Source: Methylophaga muralis (GTDB lineage Bacteria; Pseudomonadota; Gammaproteobacteria; Nitrosococcales; Methylophagaceae). From it: a stretch of 35,034 nt of DNA. Shown piece by piece: positions 21,850-30,955 of the stretch (positions within the stretch are counted from its first letter, which is position 1; every line of letters begins with the position of its first letter). The DNA is taken from the NCBI RefSeq assembly GCF_001720165.1, contig NZ_MCRI01000026.1:1-35034 (forward strand), in the 5' to 3' direction. Position numbers and translations under genes: made by a program. The notes beneath the pieces are model-generated. The model saw nothing but the letters and a program-made list of their open reading frames with translations, was not told the DNA's origin and did not search any database.

Positions 21850-23964
21850 CTAAAAGTCCAGCTTCAAACCGGCATACAGTTCCCGTCCTGGCATGCTGTT
21901 GCCGCGGCCACCACTGGAAAAAGCAGGGTCTGAAATATAGGGTGTTTTATTCAATGCGATAAATAATGGGTGCTCATTTTTATCCAGCAGATTATTAATA
22001 CCGGCAAATAATTGCAGATTGTTGCTGAGCTGATAGCTGCCACGAAGATTCCATACCCAGAAGGCTGATTTTTTATGTACATAATCACGCGAGGACTCGG
22101 CGAGTGGACTCAGCAATCGTTCTTCTGTGTCATACCAGACCGGGCCTCTTAATATGCCGGTGAGATTCAACTCCCATTTATTCTGACTTACTACCGTACC
22201 GATACCGGCCTGATATTTGTAAATACGTTGGATGCGGTCGGTATTTAGCGTGTCGGGGGTACCCTTGTCACGCATATGAAAATGGTAACTGCCGTTGGCA
22301 AAAACCCGCCAGTTCATATCAGTCTGCAACAAGGAAGACAGGTTGGCTTCCAGCTGCAAATCAATGCCTTTCAGTTCAATTTCATCGGCATTATTTTCAT
22401 AGGTACTGCGCCCATCTGCTGTAGGACGGGAAGTAATACGATCACTGATACGATTATCAAAAACCGCAATATCGCTGAACAACCAATTATTGGAAAATGA
22501 CAGGCCAACTTCAAGCTGTTGATTGGTTTCATTATCCAGATTAGGATTACCAATAATTTGCGAGCCCCCAAATGTCTCAAAATCAGCGGCCAGTTCAGTG
22601 GCGGTCGGTGCCCGGAAACCTGTTGCATAACCGGTTCTGAGTTTTACCTGATCAGTAAGCCTATAAGCAGCCCCAAAACTATGGGTAAATTCTTCATAGT
22701 TTTCTGAACTCTTTATCAGATCCAGCCCTTTGGTCGGTTGCAGCGTCGTTTTACCATCGGTATAACGACCACCGGCTCTGAGCGTCAGCCGATCATTAAA
22801 CACCGTTTGAATAACTTCGCCCCATAGTGCGCCGACACGTTCATCCTGATCATTATCGTAAGGTGCTGCTCTAACGGTTTGGCCATTGCTTCTTAATGTA
22901 TTCAGCCGATCATTTCGCAGTTCACTGTATTCCAGATCTGCGCCTATTCTGACTTCTGTTGTTTGAGTGGCATTCCACTCCGTCAGCAATCGCAGGCCAT
23001 AAATATCCAATACACGTTCATTATCCAGTTTGAGGAATGTGCGGTTCTCCCAATTAAAATGATCCACATCCCTGACAATATAGGCATGTGCATTCCAGGC
23101 CAGATCACCTGTAGGGTTTTGTCCGTCATAGATAAAATCAATTGAGTGGTTCTTGCGATCCTCATCACCTTCCGGTGACCAGCTTGAGCCTCTGAATCCA
23201 GCGTTGTAAATTCCATCCGTACGCAGCGTCAGGTCAAAACGATGAAAATCATTTACATCCAGACCAGCGGCCACTAAGGCGCTGCGTCTTTCCCACGCTG
23301 TGTTATGCATGGTTTCCTTACTGCCCCTGCCCGAATCGTAATCATCACGTTCACTGGCACCTAAGCCAAAATAGAAATCAGCGTTTTCACCTTGATAGGC
23401 GGTGTGAGCATGGCCCTGTTTTAATGACCATGAGCCACCGGAGAGATTAATACTGCTACCCGTTGTATTACTGCCATTACGAGTAATAATATTTATTACC
23501 CCGCCCATTGCCTGACTGCCATAAGCTACAGAGGCAGGGCCTCTTATAATCTCAATACGGGATACATCACCTAAGCTGAGTTTGGAAATATTGGCTGTAC
23601 CAGCACGGCGACCATTCACTAAAACTAGGGTTTGACTGCGAAAGTCACGGCCCTGTCCATCGGTTGCACCGCCACGAATATTGATAGAGGTTTGAGCCGG
23701 TGTCCATTCACTGAAAAATCCCACTGCATTTTCTGCTAATAAGTCAGTTACCGAACGTGCTGATGAACGTCTTATCTTGTCTTCTGAAATGACCTGAATG
23801 GTGGTGGTGACTTTATTAAGTGTTTCGCTGCGACCTGATGTAGTCACAATCATTTCATCCAGATTCATCACAGAGGCTTCTTGCTGCGCCTCTACTAATG
23901 GACTATGTAATATCATCATAGTCATTGAAGCATAATAAACCGGGGCTAGACGTTTCACTTTCAT
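21850..23964 (-). CDS. TonB-dependent outer-membrane receptor
   Basis: 704 residues: a signal peptide ending near LVEAQ, a TonB-box-like DEMIVTTS, plug domain (VISEDKIRRSSARSVTDLL, INIRGG, VLVNGRR, IEIIRGPASVAYGSQAMGG, INIITR), then a beta barrel ending in the outer-membrane-insertion terminus ELYAGLKLDF. The ribosome binding site is good (AAGGA, 7 bases before ATG). Receptors of this size and plug type take up B12, siderophores, heme or zinc complexes. Being in one operon with a FecCD importer and under a FUR-type box implies uptake of a metal chelate; a ZnuD-like role is inferred. Few histidines stand out in the plug loops, so an uncomplexed-ion receptor is not obvious. Confidence 0.93.
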   Translation of the reverse strand: MKVKRLAPVYYASMTMMILHSPLVEAQQEASVMNLDEMIVTTSGRSETLNKVTTTIQVISEDKIRRSSARSVTDLLAENAVGFFSEWTPAQTSINIRGGATDGQGRDFRSQTLVLVNGRRAGTANISKLSLGDVSRIEIIRGPASVAYGSQAMGGVINIITRNGSNTTGSSINLSGGSWSLKQGHAHTAYQGENADFYFGLGASERDDYDSGRGSKETMHNTAWERRSALVAAGLDVNDFHRFDLTLRTDGIYNAGFRGSSWSPEGDEDRKNHSIDFIYDGQNPTGDLAWNAHAYIVRDVDHFNWENRTFLKLDNERVLDIYGLRLLTEWNATQTTEVRIGADLEYSELRNDRLNTLRSNGQTVRAAPYDNDQDERVGALWGEVIQTVFNDRLTLRAGGRYTDGKTTLQPTKGLDLIKSSENYEEFTHSFGAAYRLTDQVKLRTGYATGFRAPTATELAADFETFGGSQIIGNPNLDNETNQQLEVGLSFSNNWLFSDIAVFDNRISDRITSRPTADGRSTYENNADEIELKGIDLQLEANLSSLLQTDMNWRVFANGSYHFHMRDKGTPDTLNTDRIQRIYKYQAGIGTVVSQNKWELNLTGILRGPVWYDTEERLLSPLAESSRDYVHKKSAFWVWNLRGSYQLSNNLQLFAGINNLLDKNEHPLFIALNKTPYISDPAFSSGGRGNSMPGRELYAGLKLDF

Positions 23965-23973
23965 TTAGGTTCC

Positions 23974-24777
23974 TTAATTAAATTTCCAGATAAGCACAGC
24001 ACTCTTTTTTGCCGCTGACGCAAAAAACTGCTCCCCTTCTTGTTGAAGATGAAGCGTTAAATAATTGGCTATTGCTTGTGCTTTTTCAGGGTCAGCAGTG
24101 GCATTAAAATTGTGTTGAAAATACTGATCTGCTTCCTCATGTGTCGAAAAGTCCTGGCGAAAGGTCCAATCCACTGTGAGGATTTGATGCGGCTGCATTG
24201 ACTCATCAAGTTCATCAACAATCGTCTCTAAACTTGAACCCACCGCTTCGCCGTGAAGTTCTGGGGATAAAAAGCCGCTTAAACATTTACCCCGCGGACC
24301 ATCCTGGGCTGGCACTATCCAGATCATCAAATCCTTGGTGTAGTTTCGCTGCCAATGCCAGAACGATTTTGTGTCATAGACCGGGCCACTGGTATTAGCC
24401 GCCAGAGAGGTCTTGTGAGGTTTTATTTCATTTGCTGTTAATCGTTGCCAGCTGGATTGCATCACGCTGAGCTGATAAGACCATTTCGCCGCATGGCTGG
24501 TTAAATAACTGGCTAAAAAATGGTTAGGTTCTATTGCAGTCCACAGCGCATTGTCAGCAATAATCCGGCGACTGACGGTACCGACACCAGCGCCAATATC
24601 AAGCAGATTAGTTTGGGTTCCAATTACCTCAAGCAGACTTGCCCCCACTTTTTCAGCGTAATCAGACTGCTCAATTCCCTTAAGATAAAAGGCTGCCTGA
24701 TGATCATCCCAAATTGGGGACTCACTATTTGATAAATCTATCGTTGCAGCAACTGCCCGCTGATTTTGATTTGACAT
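23974..24777 (-). CDS. Class I SAM-dependent methyltransferase heading the uptake operon
   Basis: 267 residues. The SAM-binding motif I is LLDIGAGVGTVSRRI (about residues 57-71), with the acidic IEPN at the next strand. The central part is unusual, with FWHWQRNYTKDLMIWIVPAQDG and GKCLSGFLSPELHG. The GAAGG ribosome binding site is 6 bases from the ATG. It is the first gene of the TonB receptor/ABC importer operon (9-base gap) and lies 31 bases downstream of FUR-type site 3. A methyltransferase in this position could modify a metallophore or the imported ligand; no NRPS, opine or nicotianamine synthase gene is present in the window, so the substrate is unknown. Confidence 0.82.
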   Translation of the reverse strand: MSNQNQRAVAATIDLSNSESPIWDDHQAAFYLKGIEQSDYAEKVGASLLEVIGTQTNLLDIGAGVGTVSRRIIADNALWTAIEPNHFLASYLTSHAAKWSYQLSVMQSSWQRLTANEIKPHKTSLAANTSGPVYDTKSFWHWQRNYTKDLMIWIVPAQDGPRGKCLSGFLSPELHGEAVGSSLETIVDELDESMQPHQILTVDWTFRQDFSTHEEADQYFQHNFNATADPEKAQAIANYLTLHLQQEGEQFFASAAKKSAVLIWKFN

Positions 24778-25250
24778 ATTGGCCTTCGATTCGTCACATA
24801 AAATATATGATATATCATATCATTTACCATTCAACAAATTTGTTTGTTAAAAAGTCAAAGACAATCTTTTTGATTAAGGATTATTTACCTGCTTACGTTG
24901 TTATGGGTCATTAAATGCGTTTGTAGAACAACATGTGAAAGGGCAAGAGCTGTTTACCGCAAATTTCACGTGTAGCTAAAAAATAGTACTAATTCACATG
25001 GAAAAGTTCAGGCTGGTTAATTACAAAAATAGCATTATGAATTGCCTTTATAGGCATAATATCCATATAAAAAACATGGGATTATATTTTTCTTTTACCC
25101 CTCCTAATAAAAATTTTCATTCATCACTAATTAAGTTTTATAAAAAGCCGATATAACGATTGTCTCGGAAAAACAGATGTGATTATAGTTCGCCGTTTTC
25201 TGACTCATTTCATTTTATTTCGGCCAATTTAAGAAGTCCTCGGGGGGAAT
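24778..25250. other. Divergent intergenic region upstream of methyltransferase and autotransporter genes
   Basis: 473 bases, strongly AT-rich. The left end holds FUR-type site 3. A small hairpin TGCCT-TTAT-AGGCA lies near 25044. The right end carries the purine-rich ribosome binding site GGGGGGA of the autotransporter gene. No gene of credible length or composition is present. Confidence 0.5.
24808..24822. promoter_or_regulatory. FUR-family-like operator, site 3 (uptake operon)
   Basis: TGATATATCATATCA, TGATA-N5-TATCA, extended to ATGATA...TATCAT. It lies 31 bases upstream of the methyltransferase ATG. The surrounding run ATATATGATATATCATAT gives more than one possible register, including an overlapping palindrome ATGATATATCAT. 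Same half-sites as sites 1 and 2. Confidence 0.65.
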
Positions 25251-26990
25251 ATGCAGCGTTTTAAATTAAATTATCTACTTAGTGCGATGACTATCGCTTA
25301 TGCATCTGCTGCTATTGCCGAAACGGATGTTTTTTATTATGACCTTTCAACGGGCCGAACAACTTTTGATAATCGCGTCACTGGGGCGGGCGGCAGTGTT
25401 AGTACGGACAAACTAACGGGCTTAGTCGGTGGTACAGATACTTGGGCACGCTCTGCATTTACTATCACTACACCTACTAATCGAAATGTTAACCAATATT
25501 TCTTAAATTCCAGTGTTGCTGATAACGATGGCTTTGGCATTCAAATGACCGCAGCCACATTGGGTACCAATACACCCGGCACACTTTCAGCGTCAGGCAT
25601 GTCATTTACTTTTAACAATGCAGTAAATGCCTTTGCTGTTGAATTAGGTGATTGGGCTACATGCTGTTATCCCACAGCGCTGTATATAAGTTTCGATGAT
25701 GGCACGCCTATACTTGTTGGTTCGGCCAGTTCCTCTGCAGATAACCCCGGTTTCATCGACGGGAAAACTACCTTCATCGGTGCCATTGATGATAGCGGCA
25801 CCTTCACCAAAGTGACTTTCTGGGGGGAAGCACAAAGTGGTGATGTGCTCTATGGTGGTGGGGTCATTCGCTGGGCATTGCTCCGTATCGGTGCTTTATC
25901 AGGCAATTTAGTCACCGAGTCAGTCCTGGGTTTAAATAATTCCAATGCACTTGGCGCAGCCAAAATTATTGATGAAAATCCCAATCTGGCTAATTTGTTT
26001 GGCGGGATAACCAATCAACAAAGTCTTTCCGATGCAGCTACGCAAACCCTTCCGTTGCTTCAATCAAATTACACTCAGGCTTTGAAAACATCGTTAAACG
26101 AAATCAATAATATTGTCGAATCAAGACAGCTTGGCGCTTCATCTGGGGATTTGTTTGAAGTTGATAAAAACTTCTGGTTTAAACCTTTTGCATCCTGGGC
26201 CAGCCAAGATGATAAACAAGGCATCTCCGGCTATGATGCTAATACCTACGGGATTGTTGCTGGCCTTGATAGAGAGTTTGCCAATGACATTCGCCTTGGT
26301 GTTGCCCTTTCTTATGCTCGCAGCGATGTCGATGGCAATTCACGCGTCGCGAGACATTCTGTAGATGTTGATACTTATCGTTTATCTTTCTATGGCAATA
26401 AATATTTGAATACTGGAACCAATGTGTTTTTCCAGGCAGATATTGGCCGCCACGATAATCAGGGTAAACGTCAAATCGCTTTTACAAATTCGATTGCCAG
26501 AGCTGATTTCGACAGCTGGAGCTCACATATCGGAGCCGGTGCGGCGCATCCCATTGCCCTTTCCGAAAAAGTGACTTTTACACCATCTCTTCGTGCAGAC
26601 TACACTCATATACGTGACGAATCATACCGAGAAAAAGGTGCAGGCTTGTTAAACCTTGATGTGGACAGCAACGAGTCTGAAGCATTTGTATTATCGATCG
26701 ATGGTAAATTGTCAAAAGATATTGCCGAAAATGCCAGTGTGTATATCAACGGTGGTGTGGATTACGATTTGATTAACGATGATTCCCGTATAAATGCGGC
26801 ATTTGCTGGTGCGCCCACTGCCAGTTTCCGTACTGATGGAATCAAGCAAAAACCCTGGGGTGGTCATGTAGGTGTTGGTGTTGTTGGTGCAGTGACAGAA
26901 AACTTAACGGTCACAGCAGGTTTATCAGCAGAATTTAAAGAAGGTTACGACAACAAAACGGCAAGCGCGAAATTTAATTGGAATTTCTAA
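25251..26990 (+). CDS. Autotransporter-type outer-membrane protein
   Basis: 579 residues: signal peptide (about 1-23, cleavage after AIA), a passenger of about 280 residues, and a C-terminal autotransporter beta barrel of about 280 residues starting near FWFKPFASWASQDDKQGISGY and ending in the terminal-Phe motif SAKFNWNF. The passenger's first 200 residues look like a small beta-rich carbohydrate- or lectin-type domain (GMSFTFNNAVNAFAVELGDW, TFIGAIDDSGTFTKVTFWG) containing a CC pair. A Ser/Asn/Gln-rich helical linker with QTLPLLQSNYTQALK precedes the barrel. There is no RGD or protease triad that I can see. A strong GGGGGGA ribosome binding site precedes the ATG. Likely surface-exposed; role unknown. 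Confidence 0.85.
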   Translation: MQRFKLNYLLSAMTIAYASAAIAETDVFYYDLSTGRTTFDNRVTGAGGSVSTDKLTGLVGGTDTWARSAFTITTPTNRNVNQYFLNSSVADNDGFGIQMTAATLGTNTPGTLSASGMSFTFNNAVNAFAVELGDWATCCYPTALYISFDDGTPILVGSASSSADNPGFIDGKTTFIGAIDDSGTFTKVTFWGEAQSGDVLYGGGVIRWALLRIGALSGNLVTESVLGLNNSNALGAAKIIDENPNLANLFGGITNQQSLSDAATQTLPLLQSNYTQALKTSLNEINNIVESRQLGASSGDLFEVDKNFWFKPFASWASQDDKQGISGYDANTYGIVAGLDREFANDIRLGVALSYARSDVDGNSRVARHSVDVDTYRLSFYGNKYLNTGTNVFFQADIGRHDNQGKRQIAFTNSIARADFDSWSSHIGAGAAHPIALSEKVTFTPSLRADYTHIRDESYREKGAGLLNLDVDSNESEAFVLSIDGKLSKDIAENASVYINGGVDYDLINDDSRINAAFAGAPTASFRTDGIKQKPWGGHVGVGVVGAVTENLTVTAGLSAEFKEGYDNKTASAKFNWNF

Positions 26991-26995
26991 TAGTC

Positions 26996-27838
26996 ATGCA
27001 CAAAAGCAAAACGATGATTCTGTTTGGAATCATCGTTTTGCTTTTAAACGCTTGTTCCACTGTTCCATCGGGCTCTGACAGGACTAATTCGGCTTTACAT
27101 AAAGCCGAAATGTATGGCTGGAAAGCACTGGAAATTGATGCGGGTGACTTCAGATTATTATCATTACTTCCAGAAGTTCAACCCTCAGGTGAATCACTAA
27201 CCGTATTTATTGAAGGTGATGGACTCGCCTGGTTATCCCGCTCAAAACCCTCATTTGACCCAACTCCCATCAACCCGGTCAGTCTCAATCTTGCTCTGCA
27301 GGCTCGAACCAATACGGCCATCGCCTATCTTGCCCGACCGTGTCAGTATCTTATCGAGAAAAATGCGAATTGCCGTCAAAAATACTGGACATCACACCGG
27401 TTTGCGCCAGAAGTGATTGAGGCCGAAAGCATTGCATTGGATAAACTTAAAATAGCTACTGGAACATCCACACTCAGGCTAGTTGGTTACTCGGGTGGTG
27501 GCGCTGTTGCGAGCTTACTTGCTGCATATCGAGATGATGTTTCCGAACTAATCACGATAGCTGGCAATCTGGATCATCACACCTGGACGACGCAACTTGG
27601 TTTGAGTCCATTAAGCGGTTCTCTCAATCCACTGGATGTTCAACAGCAGATAGCACAAATCCCACAACTGCATCTTATCGGAGAGAAAGATCAGATCATG
27701 CCCGCCCGCATAGTGAAACGTTTTATTGATAACGCATCCCCCAACACTTTGATAAAAATTGTTCCCGGTGCTGATCATCATTGTTGTTGGGAAACTGAAC
27801 TTAATGCATTTTTACTTTTCGATAAACGTATTAACTAA
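26996..27838 (+). CDS. Lipoprotein alpha/beta hydrolase
   Basis: 280 residues from ATG 26996, 5 bases after the autotransporter stop. Lipoprotein signal MHKSKTMILFGIIVLLLNAC with Cys20 in lipobox LNAC, then Ser-Thr. The hydrolase core shows an oxyanion-type FIEGDG, nucleophile Ser166 in GYSGGGA, acid in GEKDQIMP and His in GADHHCC. A pair CQYLIEKNANC may form a disulfide. It probably acts on esters or peptides in the periplasm or at the outer membrane. Codons 3-17 (signal peptide) coincide with a perfect 19-bp inverted repeat that looks like the autotransporter gene's terminator, so expression may depend on read-through. Confidence 0.85.
   Translation: MHKSKTMILFGIIVLLLNACSTVPSGSDRTNSALHKAEMYGWKALEIDAGDFRLLSLLPEVQPSGESLTVFIEGDGLAWLSRSKPSFDPTPINPVSLNLALQARTNTAIAYLARPCQYLIEKNANCRQKYWTSHRFAPEVIEAESIALDKLKIATGTSTLRLVGYSGGGAVASLLAAYRDDVSELITIAGNLDHHTWTTQLGLSPLSGSLNPLDVQQQIAQIPQLHLIGEKDQIMPARIVKRFIDNASPNTLIKIVPGADHHCCWETELNAFLLFDKRIN
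27002..27045 (+). terminator. Perfect 19-bp hairpin inside the lipoprotein start, terminator or attenuator
   Basis: AAAAGCAAAACGATGATTC (27002-27020) is exactly complementary to 27027-27045 around a 6-base loop, and the right arm ends in GCTTTT. It lies 12 bases after the autotransporter stop, as expected for an intrinsic terminator, but is also codons 3-17 of the next gene. The stem is GC-poor but perfect. Confidence 0.6.
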
Positions 27839-27875
27839 GTCGTCCATTCATTTTTTGTAAACCGTAAAAATTGAT

Positions 27876-29249
27876 TTACAGAAACTCAAATCCCACTTGA
27901 AAAAGTTTTTCAACATCATCGACATCCTGCTGTTCTGTCAGAAAGATTACAAGGTGATCACCGGTTTCAATTACGATATTTTTTTCGGCAAACAAAATCT
28001 TGTCTTTACGTAAGATTGCCCCGACAGTAGCACTTTTAGGCAACTTCAATTCTGCCAGGGTTCTACCGACTACTTTAGACGTCTGTTTATCGCCGTGCGC
28101 CACAATCTCAATGGCTTCTGCAGCTCCCTGTCTTAAGGAATGCACAGTGATGACATCCCCACGGCGAATATGGGCCAACAAGGTACCAATGGTGATTTGT
28201 GCTGGTGATACTGCGATATCAATACTGGTGCCTTCTACCAGCTCAACATGGCTGGCTTTACTGATAATTGAGAAGGTTTTACGCGCCCCCAAACGCTTGG
28301 CGAGCATCGCTGAAAGTATATTGGCTTCATCATCATTGGTGACTGCACAGAACACATCGGTTTTATGAATGTTTTCTTCTTTAAGCAGATTGGCATCGCC
28401 GACATCACCATGCAATACGAGCGTTTTATGCAGATCTTCAGCAATAATCCGTGCACGAGTTTCATTATGTTCAATAATTTTAACGTTATGTGATTTTTCC
28501 AATCGCTGTGCCAGTTGTTTGCCGATCTGCCCTCCGCCGGCAATAAAAATACGTTGATATGGCTGATAATCTTTTTTGAATACTTTTACCAGCTCACTGA
28601 TTTGATGTTTTTCGGCCAGAAAAAAAACTTCATCATCTGCTTGGAGAGTAATTTTTCCTCCCGGTGGAATCGCACTCTCATTACGAAAGATAGCGGCGAT
28701 ACGCATTTGTACTTTGGGCAATATGTCGAGTAAGTCATGGATAGCTTTACCATCCATAATGCTTTCAGCATCGACTTTGACAGCGACCAAGCGCGCGCGG
28801 TCGCCGAAAAAGGTCAATACCTGCAGAACTTCAGGTTGTTCTATTAGATGAGTAATGTAATCAGTGACTAGTTGTTCTGGGCTGATAATGACATCAATTG
28901 GCACGGCATCCAGGGCAAATAACGCCGGATAAGCCAGATAATCTGTGGCTCGAATACGCGCCAGTTTTTTTGGCGTATTAAACAATGAGCTGGCAATCTG
29001 ACAGGCAATCATATTGATCTCATCATTATGCGTCACCGCTATCAGCATATCGGTATCTTTAATACCAGCCTTTAGCAATGTACTTGGATGAGCAGCATGT
29101 CCAACTACTGTACGAATATCCAGATGCTCTTGAAGGCGCTCCAGCAATGCAGGGTTTTGATCAATGACCGTCACATCATTACCTTCATTGGCCAAACTTT
29201 CAGCCGTTGAACCGCCTACTTGTCCCGCACCTAAAATAATTATTTTCAT
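27876..29249 (-). CDS. trkA: Trk potassium uptake regulatory subunit TrkA
   Basis: 457 residues, close to the usual 458. Two tandem RCK units: a Rossmann domain starting MKIIILGAGQVGGSTAESL with an NAD-binding acidic VIDQNP, a TrkA-C domain, a second Rossmann domain starting IFIAGGGQIGKQLAQRL, and a second TrkA-C domain. It binds nucleotides and gates the TrkH channel at the cytoplasmic face. It follows trkH by 16 bases, with an AGAGG ribosome binding site. Confidence 0.95.
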   Translation of the reverse strand: MKIIILGAGQVGGSTAESLANEGNDVTVIDQNPALLERLQEHLDIRTVVGHAAHPSTLLKAGIKDTDMLIAVTHNDEINMIACQIASSLFNTPKKLARIRATDYLAYPALFALDAVPIDVIISPEQLVTDYITHLIEQPEVLQVLTFFGDRARLVAVKVDAESIMDGKAIHDLLDILPKVQMRIAAIFRNESAIPPGGKITLQADDEVFFLAEKHQISELVKVFKKDYQPYQRIFIAGGGQIGKQLAQRLEKSHNVKIIEHNETRARIIAEDLHKTLVLHGDVGDANLLKEENIHKTDVFCAVTNDDEANILSAMLAKRLGARKTFSIISKASHVELVEGTSIDIAVSPAQITIGTLLAHIRRGDVITVHSLRQGAAEAIEIVAHGDKQTSKVVGRTLAELKLPKSATVGAILRKDKILFAEKNIVIETGDHLVIFLTEQQDVDDVEKLFQVGFEFL

Positions 29250-29265
29250 CTGCTAAACCTCTTTG

Positions 29266-30711
29266 TTAGTTACGCCAATAGGCTGGCAGAAATAAGATTA
29301 ATAAGGTGAATACTTCCAGGCGACCGACCAGCATGGCAAATATCCCCAGCCATTTCACCGTAGCATCAACAGTGGCAAAATTCGACGCCACCTCTCCTAA
29401 ACCCGGTCCCAATAAATTGATCGTTGCGACCACCGCCCCAAATGCTGAAACCAAATCCAAACCCGCAGCCATCATGGCTACGGTAAGCAGTAATGCTGTG
29501 ACAATATAAAGTACATAGAAGCCCCAAATCGCAAACAATACTGTCTCAGATACCGGCCGCTTGCCCAACTTGACCACTGATACCGCTCGCGGATGCACCA
29601 ATAACTCAAGTTGTCGTAAACCCAGTTTCGCTAACAACATCACTCGCATAACTTTGATGCCACCAGAAGTGGATCCGGCGCAGCCACCGATAAATGACAA
29701 AATGACCAAAATTAACGGGATATGTAATGGCCACTCTGCAAAAACAGCGGTACCAAATCCGGTACTAGTCATAATGGAAGCGACCTGGAATGCAGCATAA
29801 CGAAAAGCTTCCCATCCCCCGGCATAAGCGCCAGAAAAATACAGGCTGATCGCGATAAATACACTGGCGAAGACAAATAACAAACCGAAGGTTCGCACTT
29901 CAGGATCTTCTGCGTAAGGAGACATTAATCTATGTCTCAACACCAGAAAATGCACCGCAAAATTGATCCCTCCGGCCAACATAAATACGATGGCAATTGC
30001 TTCAATCAAAGGGCTATTGAAATAACCGATGCTATCATCATGAGTGGAAAAGCCACCTGTTGCCACGGTGGTAAAGGCATGCCCAATCGCATCAAACAAA
30101 CTCATACCTGCGAACCAGTAAGCTAATGCACAACTTACCGTGAGCAACACATAAATAATCCATAAAGATCGTGCCGTTTCGGCGATACGCGGGGTTAATT
30201 TTTCATTTTTAGCCACCCCTGAGGTTTCCGCGCGATACAACTGCATCCCACCTACTCCCAATAAAGGCAGAATCGCAACAGCCAAAACGATAATGCCCAT
30301 GCCGCCCAACCATTGGATTTGCTGGCGGTGATAGAGAATGGATTGTGGTAACTGATCCAAACCAACGATGACGGTCGCACCAGTAGTGGTGAAGCCGGAA
30401 ATTGATTCAAACACAGCATCGGTGAAATCAAGGTGCAAACTTAGATAAAACGGTAACGCACCCACCAATCCAAGTAAAAACCAGAATAACGTGACCACCA
30501 AAAAACCATCGCGTACAGATAGCTCTTGCCGTTGATAGTAATTACCTAACCAAAAAGTCAATCCAACCAAAAAAACGATCAGACTGGAACCGATAAAGGT
30601 TATCCACTGTGCATCGTTATAGATCCAAGACACAACTAAAGATGGCAAAAAACTGAGGCTGTAAAACATCAGTAACAAGCCAAACAGTCGAATAATGGGG
30701 CGCCAATGCAT
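29266..30711 (-). CDS. trkH: Trk potassium transporter membrane subunit TrkH
   Basis: 481 residues, about ten membrane helices and four pore loops. Filter-region segments are visible: TTTGATVIVGLDQLP (P1), ATGGFSTHDDSIG (P2), TSTGFGTAVFAEWP (P3) and NLLGPGLGEV (P4). It imports potassium using ion motive force, partnered by TrkA just downstream. An AAGG ribosome binding site lies about 12 bases before the ATG. The 244-base upstream region is shared with a divergent KdpDE-like two-component system, suggesting that the sensor controls potassium uptake through trkHA. Confidence 0.94.
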   Translation of the reverse strand: MHWRPIIRLFGLLLMFYSLSFLPSLVVSWIYNDAQWITFIGSSLIVFLVGLTFWLGNYYQRQELSVRDGFLVVTLFWFLLGLVGALPFYLSLHLDFTDAVFESISGFTTTGATVIVGLDQLPQSILYHRQQIQWLGGMGIIVLAVAILPLLGVGGMQLYRAETSGVAKNEKLTPRIAETARSLWIIYVLLTVSCALAYWFAGMSLFDAIGHAFTTVATGGFSTHDDSIGYFNSPLIEAIAIVFMLAGGINFAVHFLVLRHRLMSPYAEDPEVRTFGLLFVFASVFIAISLYFSGAYAGGWEAFRYAAFQVASIMTSTGFGTAVFAEWPLHIPLILVILSFIGGCAGSTSGGIKVMRVMLLAKLGLRQLELLVHPRAVSVVKLGKRPVSETVLFAIWGFYVLYIVTALLLTVAMMAAGLDLVSAFGAVVATINLLGPGLGEVASNFATVDATVKWLGIFAMLVGRLEVFTLLILFLPAYWRN

Positions 30712-30869
30712 TAGACAGCCGCCTTAATCAGATATGCCCGCTGATAAATACGCTGTAACTTATGCTTTTCATACCCAGAACTAAAACACGGCATCACGTT
30801 ATCCATCCAAAACATTTATCTTGGGTGGATTATTCGGCTCATGCGGTTCAAAGTCAGCTAAAAAAAAGA

Positions 30870-30891
30870 TAAAAATTTTATAAAAATTTTA
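30870..30891. promoter_or_regulatory. Tandem 11-bp AT repeat between trkH and the KdpD-like gene
   Basis: TAAAAATTTTA occurs twice head to tail (30870-30880 and 30881-30891), one repeat per helical turn, followed by CTTTTTTAATAA. T-rich sites of this kind resemble the AT-rich element bound by KdpE in enterobacteria. It could be the operator for the response regulator, an UP element, or bent DNA; inferred only. Confidence 0.4.
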
Positions 30892-30955
30892 CTTTTTTAA
30901 TAACGAAATATTGTTAAAACTGACATCAAATCTATTAACCAAAAGCGAAGCAGCT

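Noticed and set aside
27856-27880. Inverted repeat TGTAAA...TTTACA between the hydrolase and trkA as a terminator
   Set aside because: Stem of only 6 AT-rich pairs with a 13-base loop, and the T run is on the wrong side for both genes.
28000-28368. 122-codon plus-strand frame opposite trkA
   Set aside because: Complement of the conserved TrkA coding sequence; a composition shadow.
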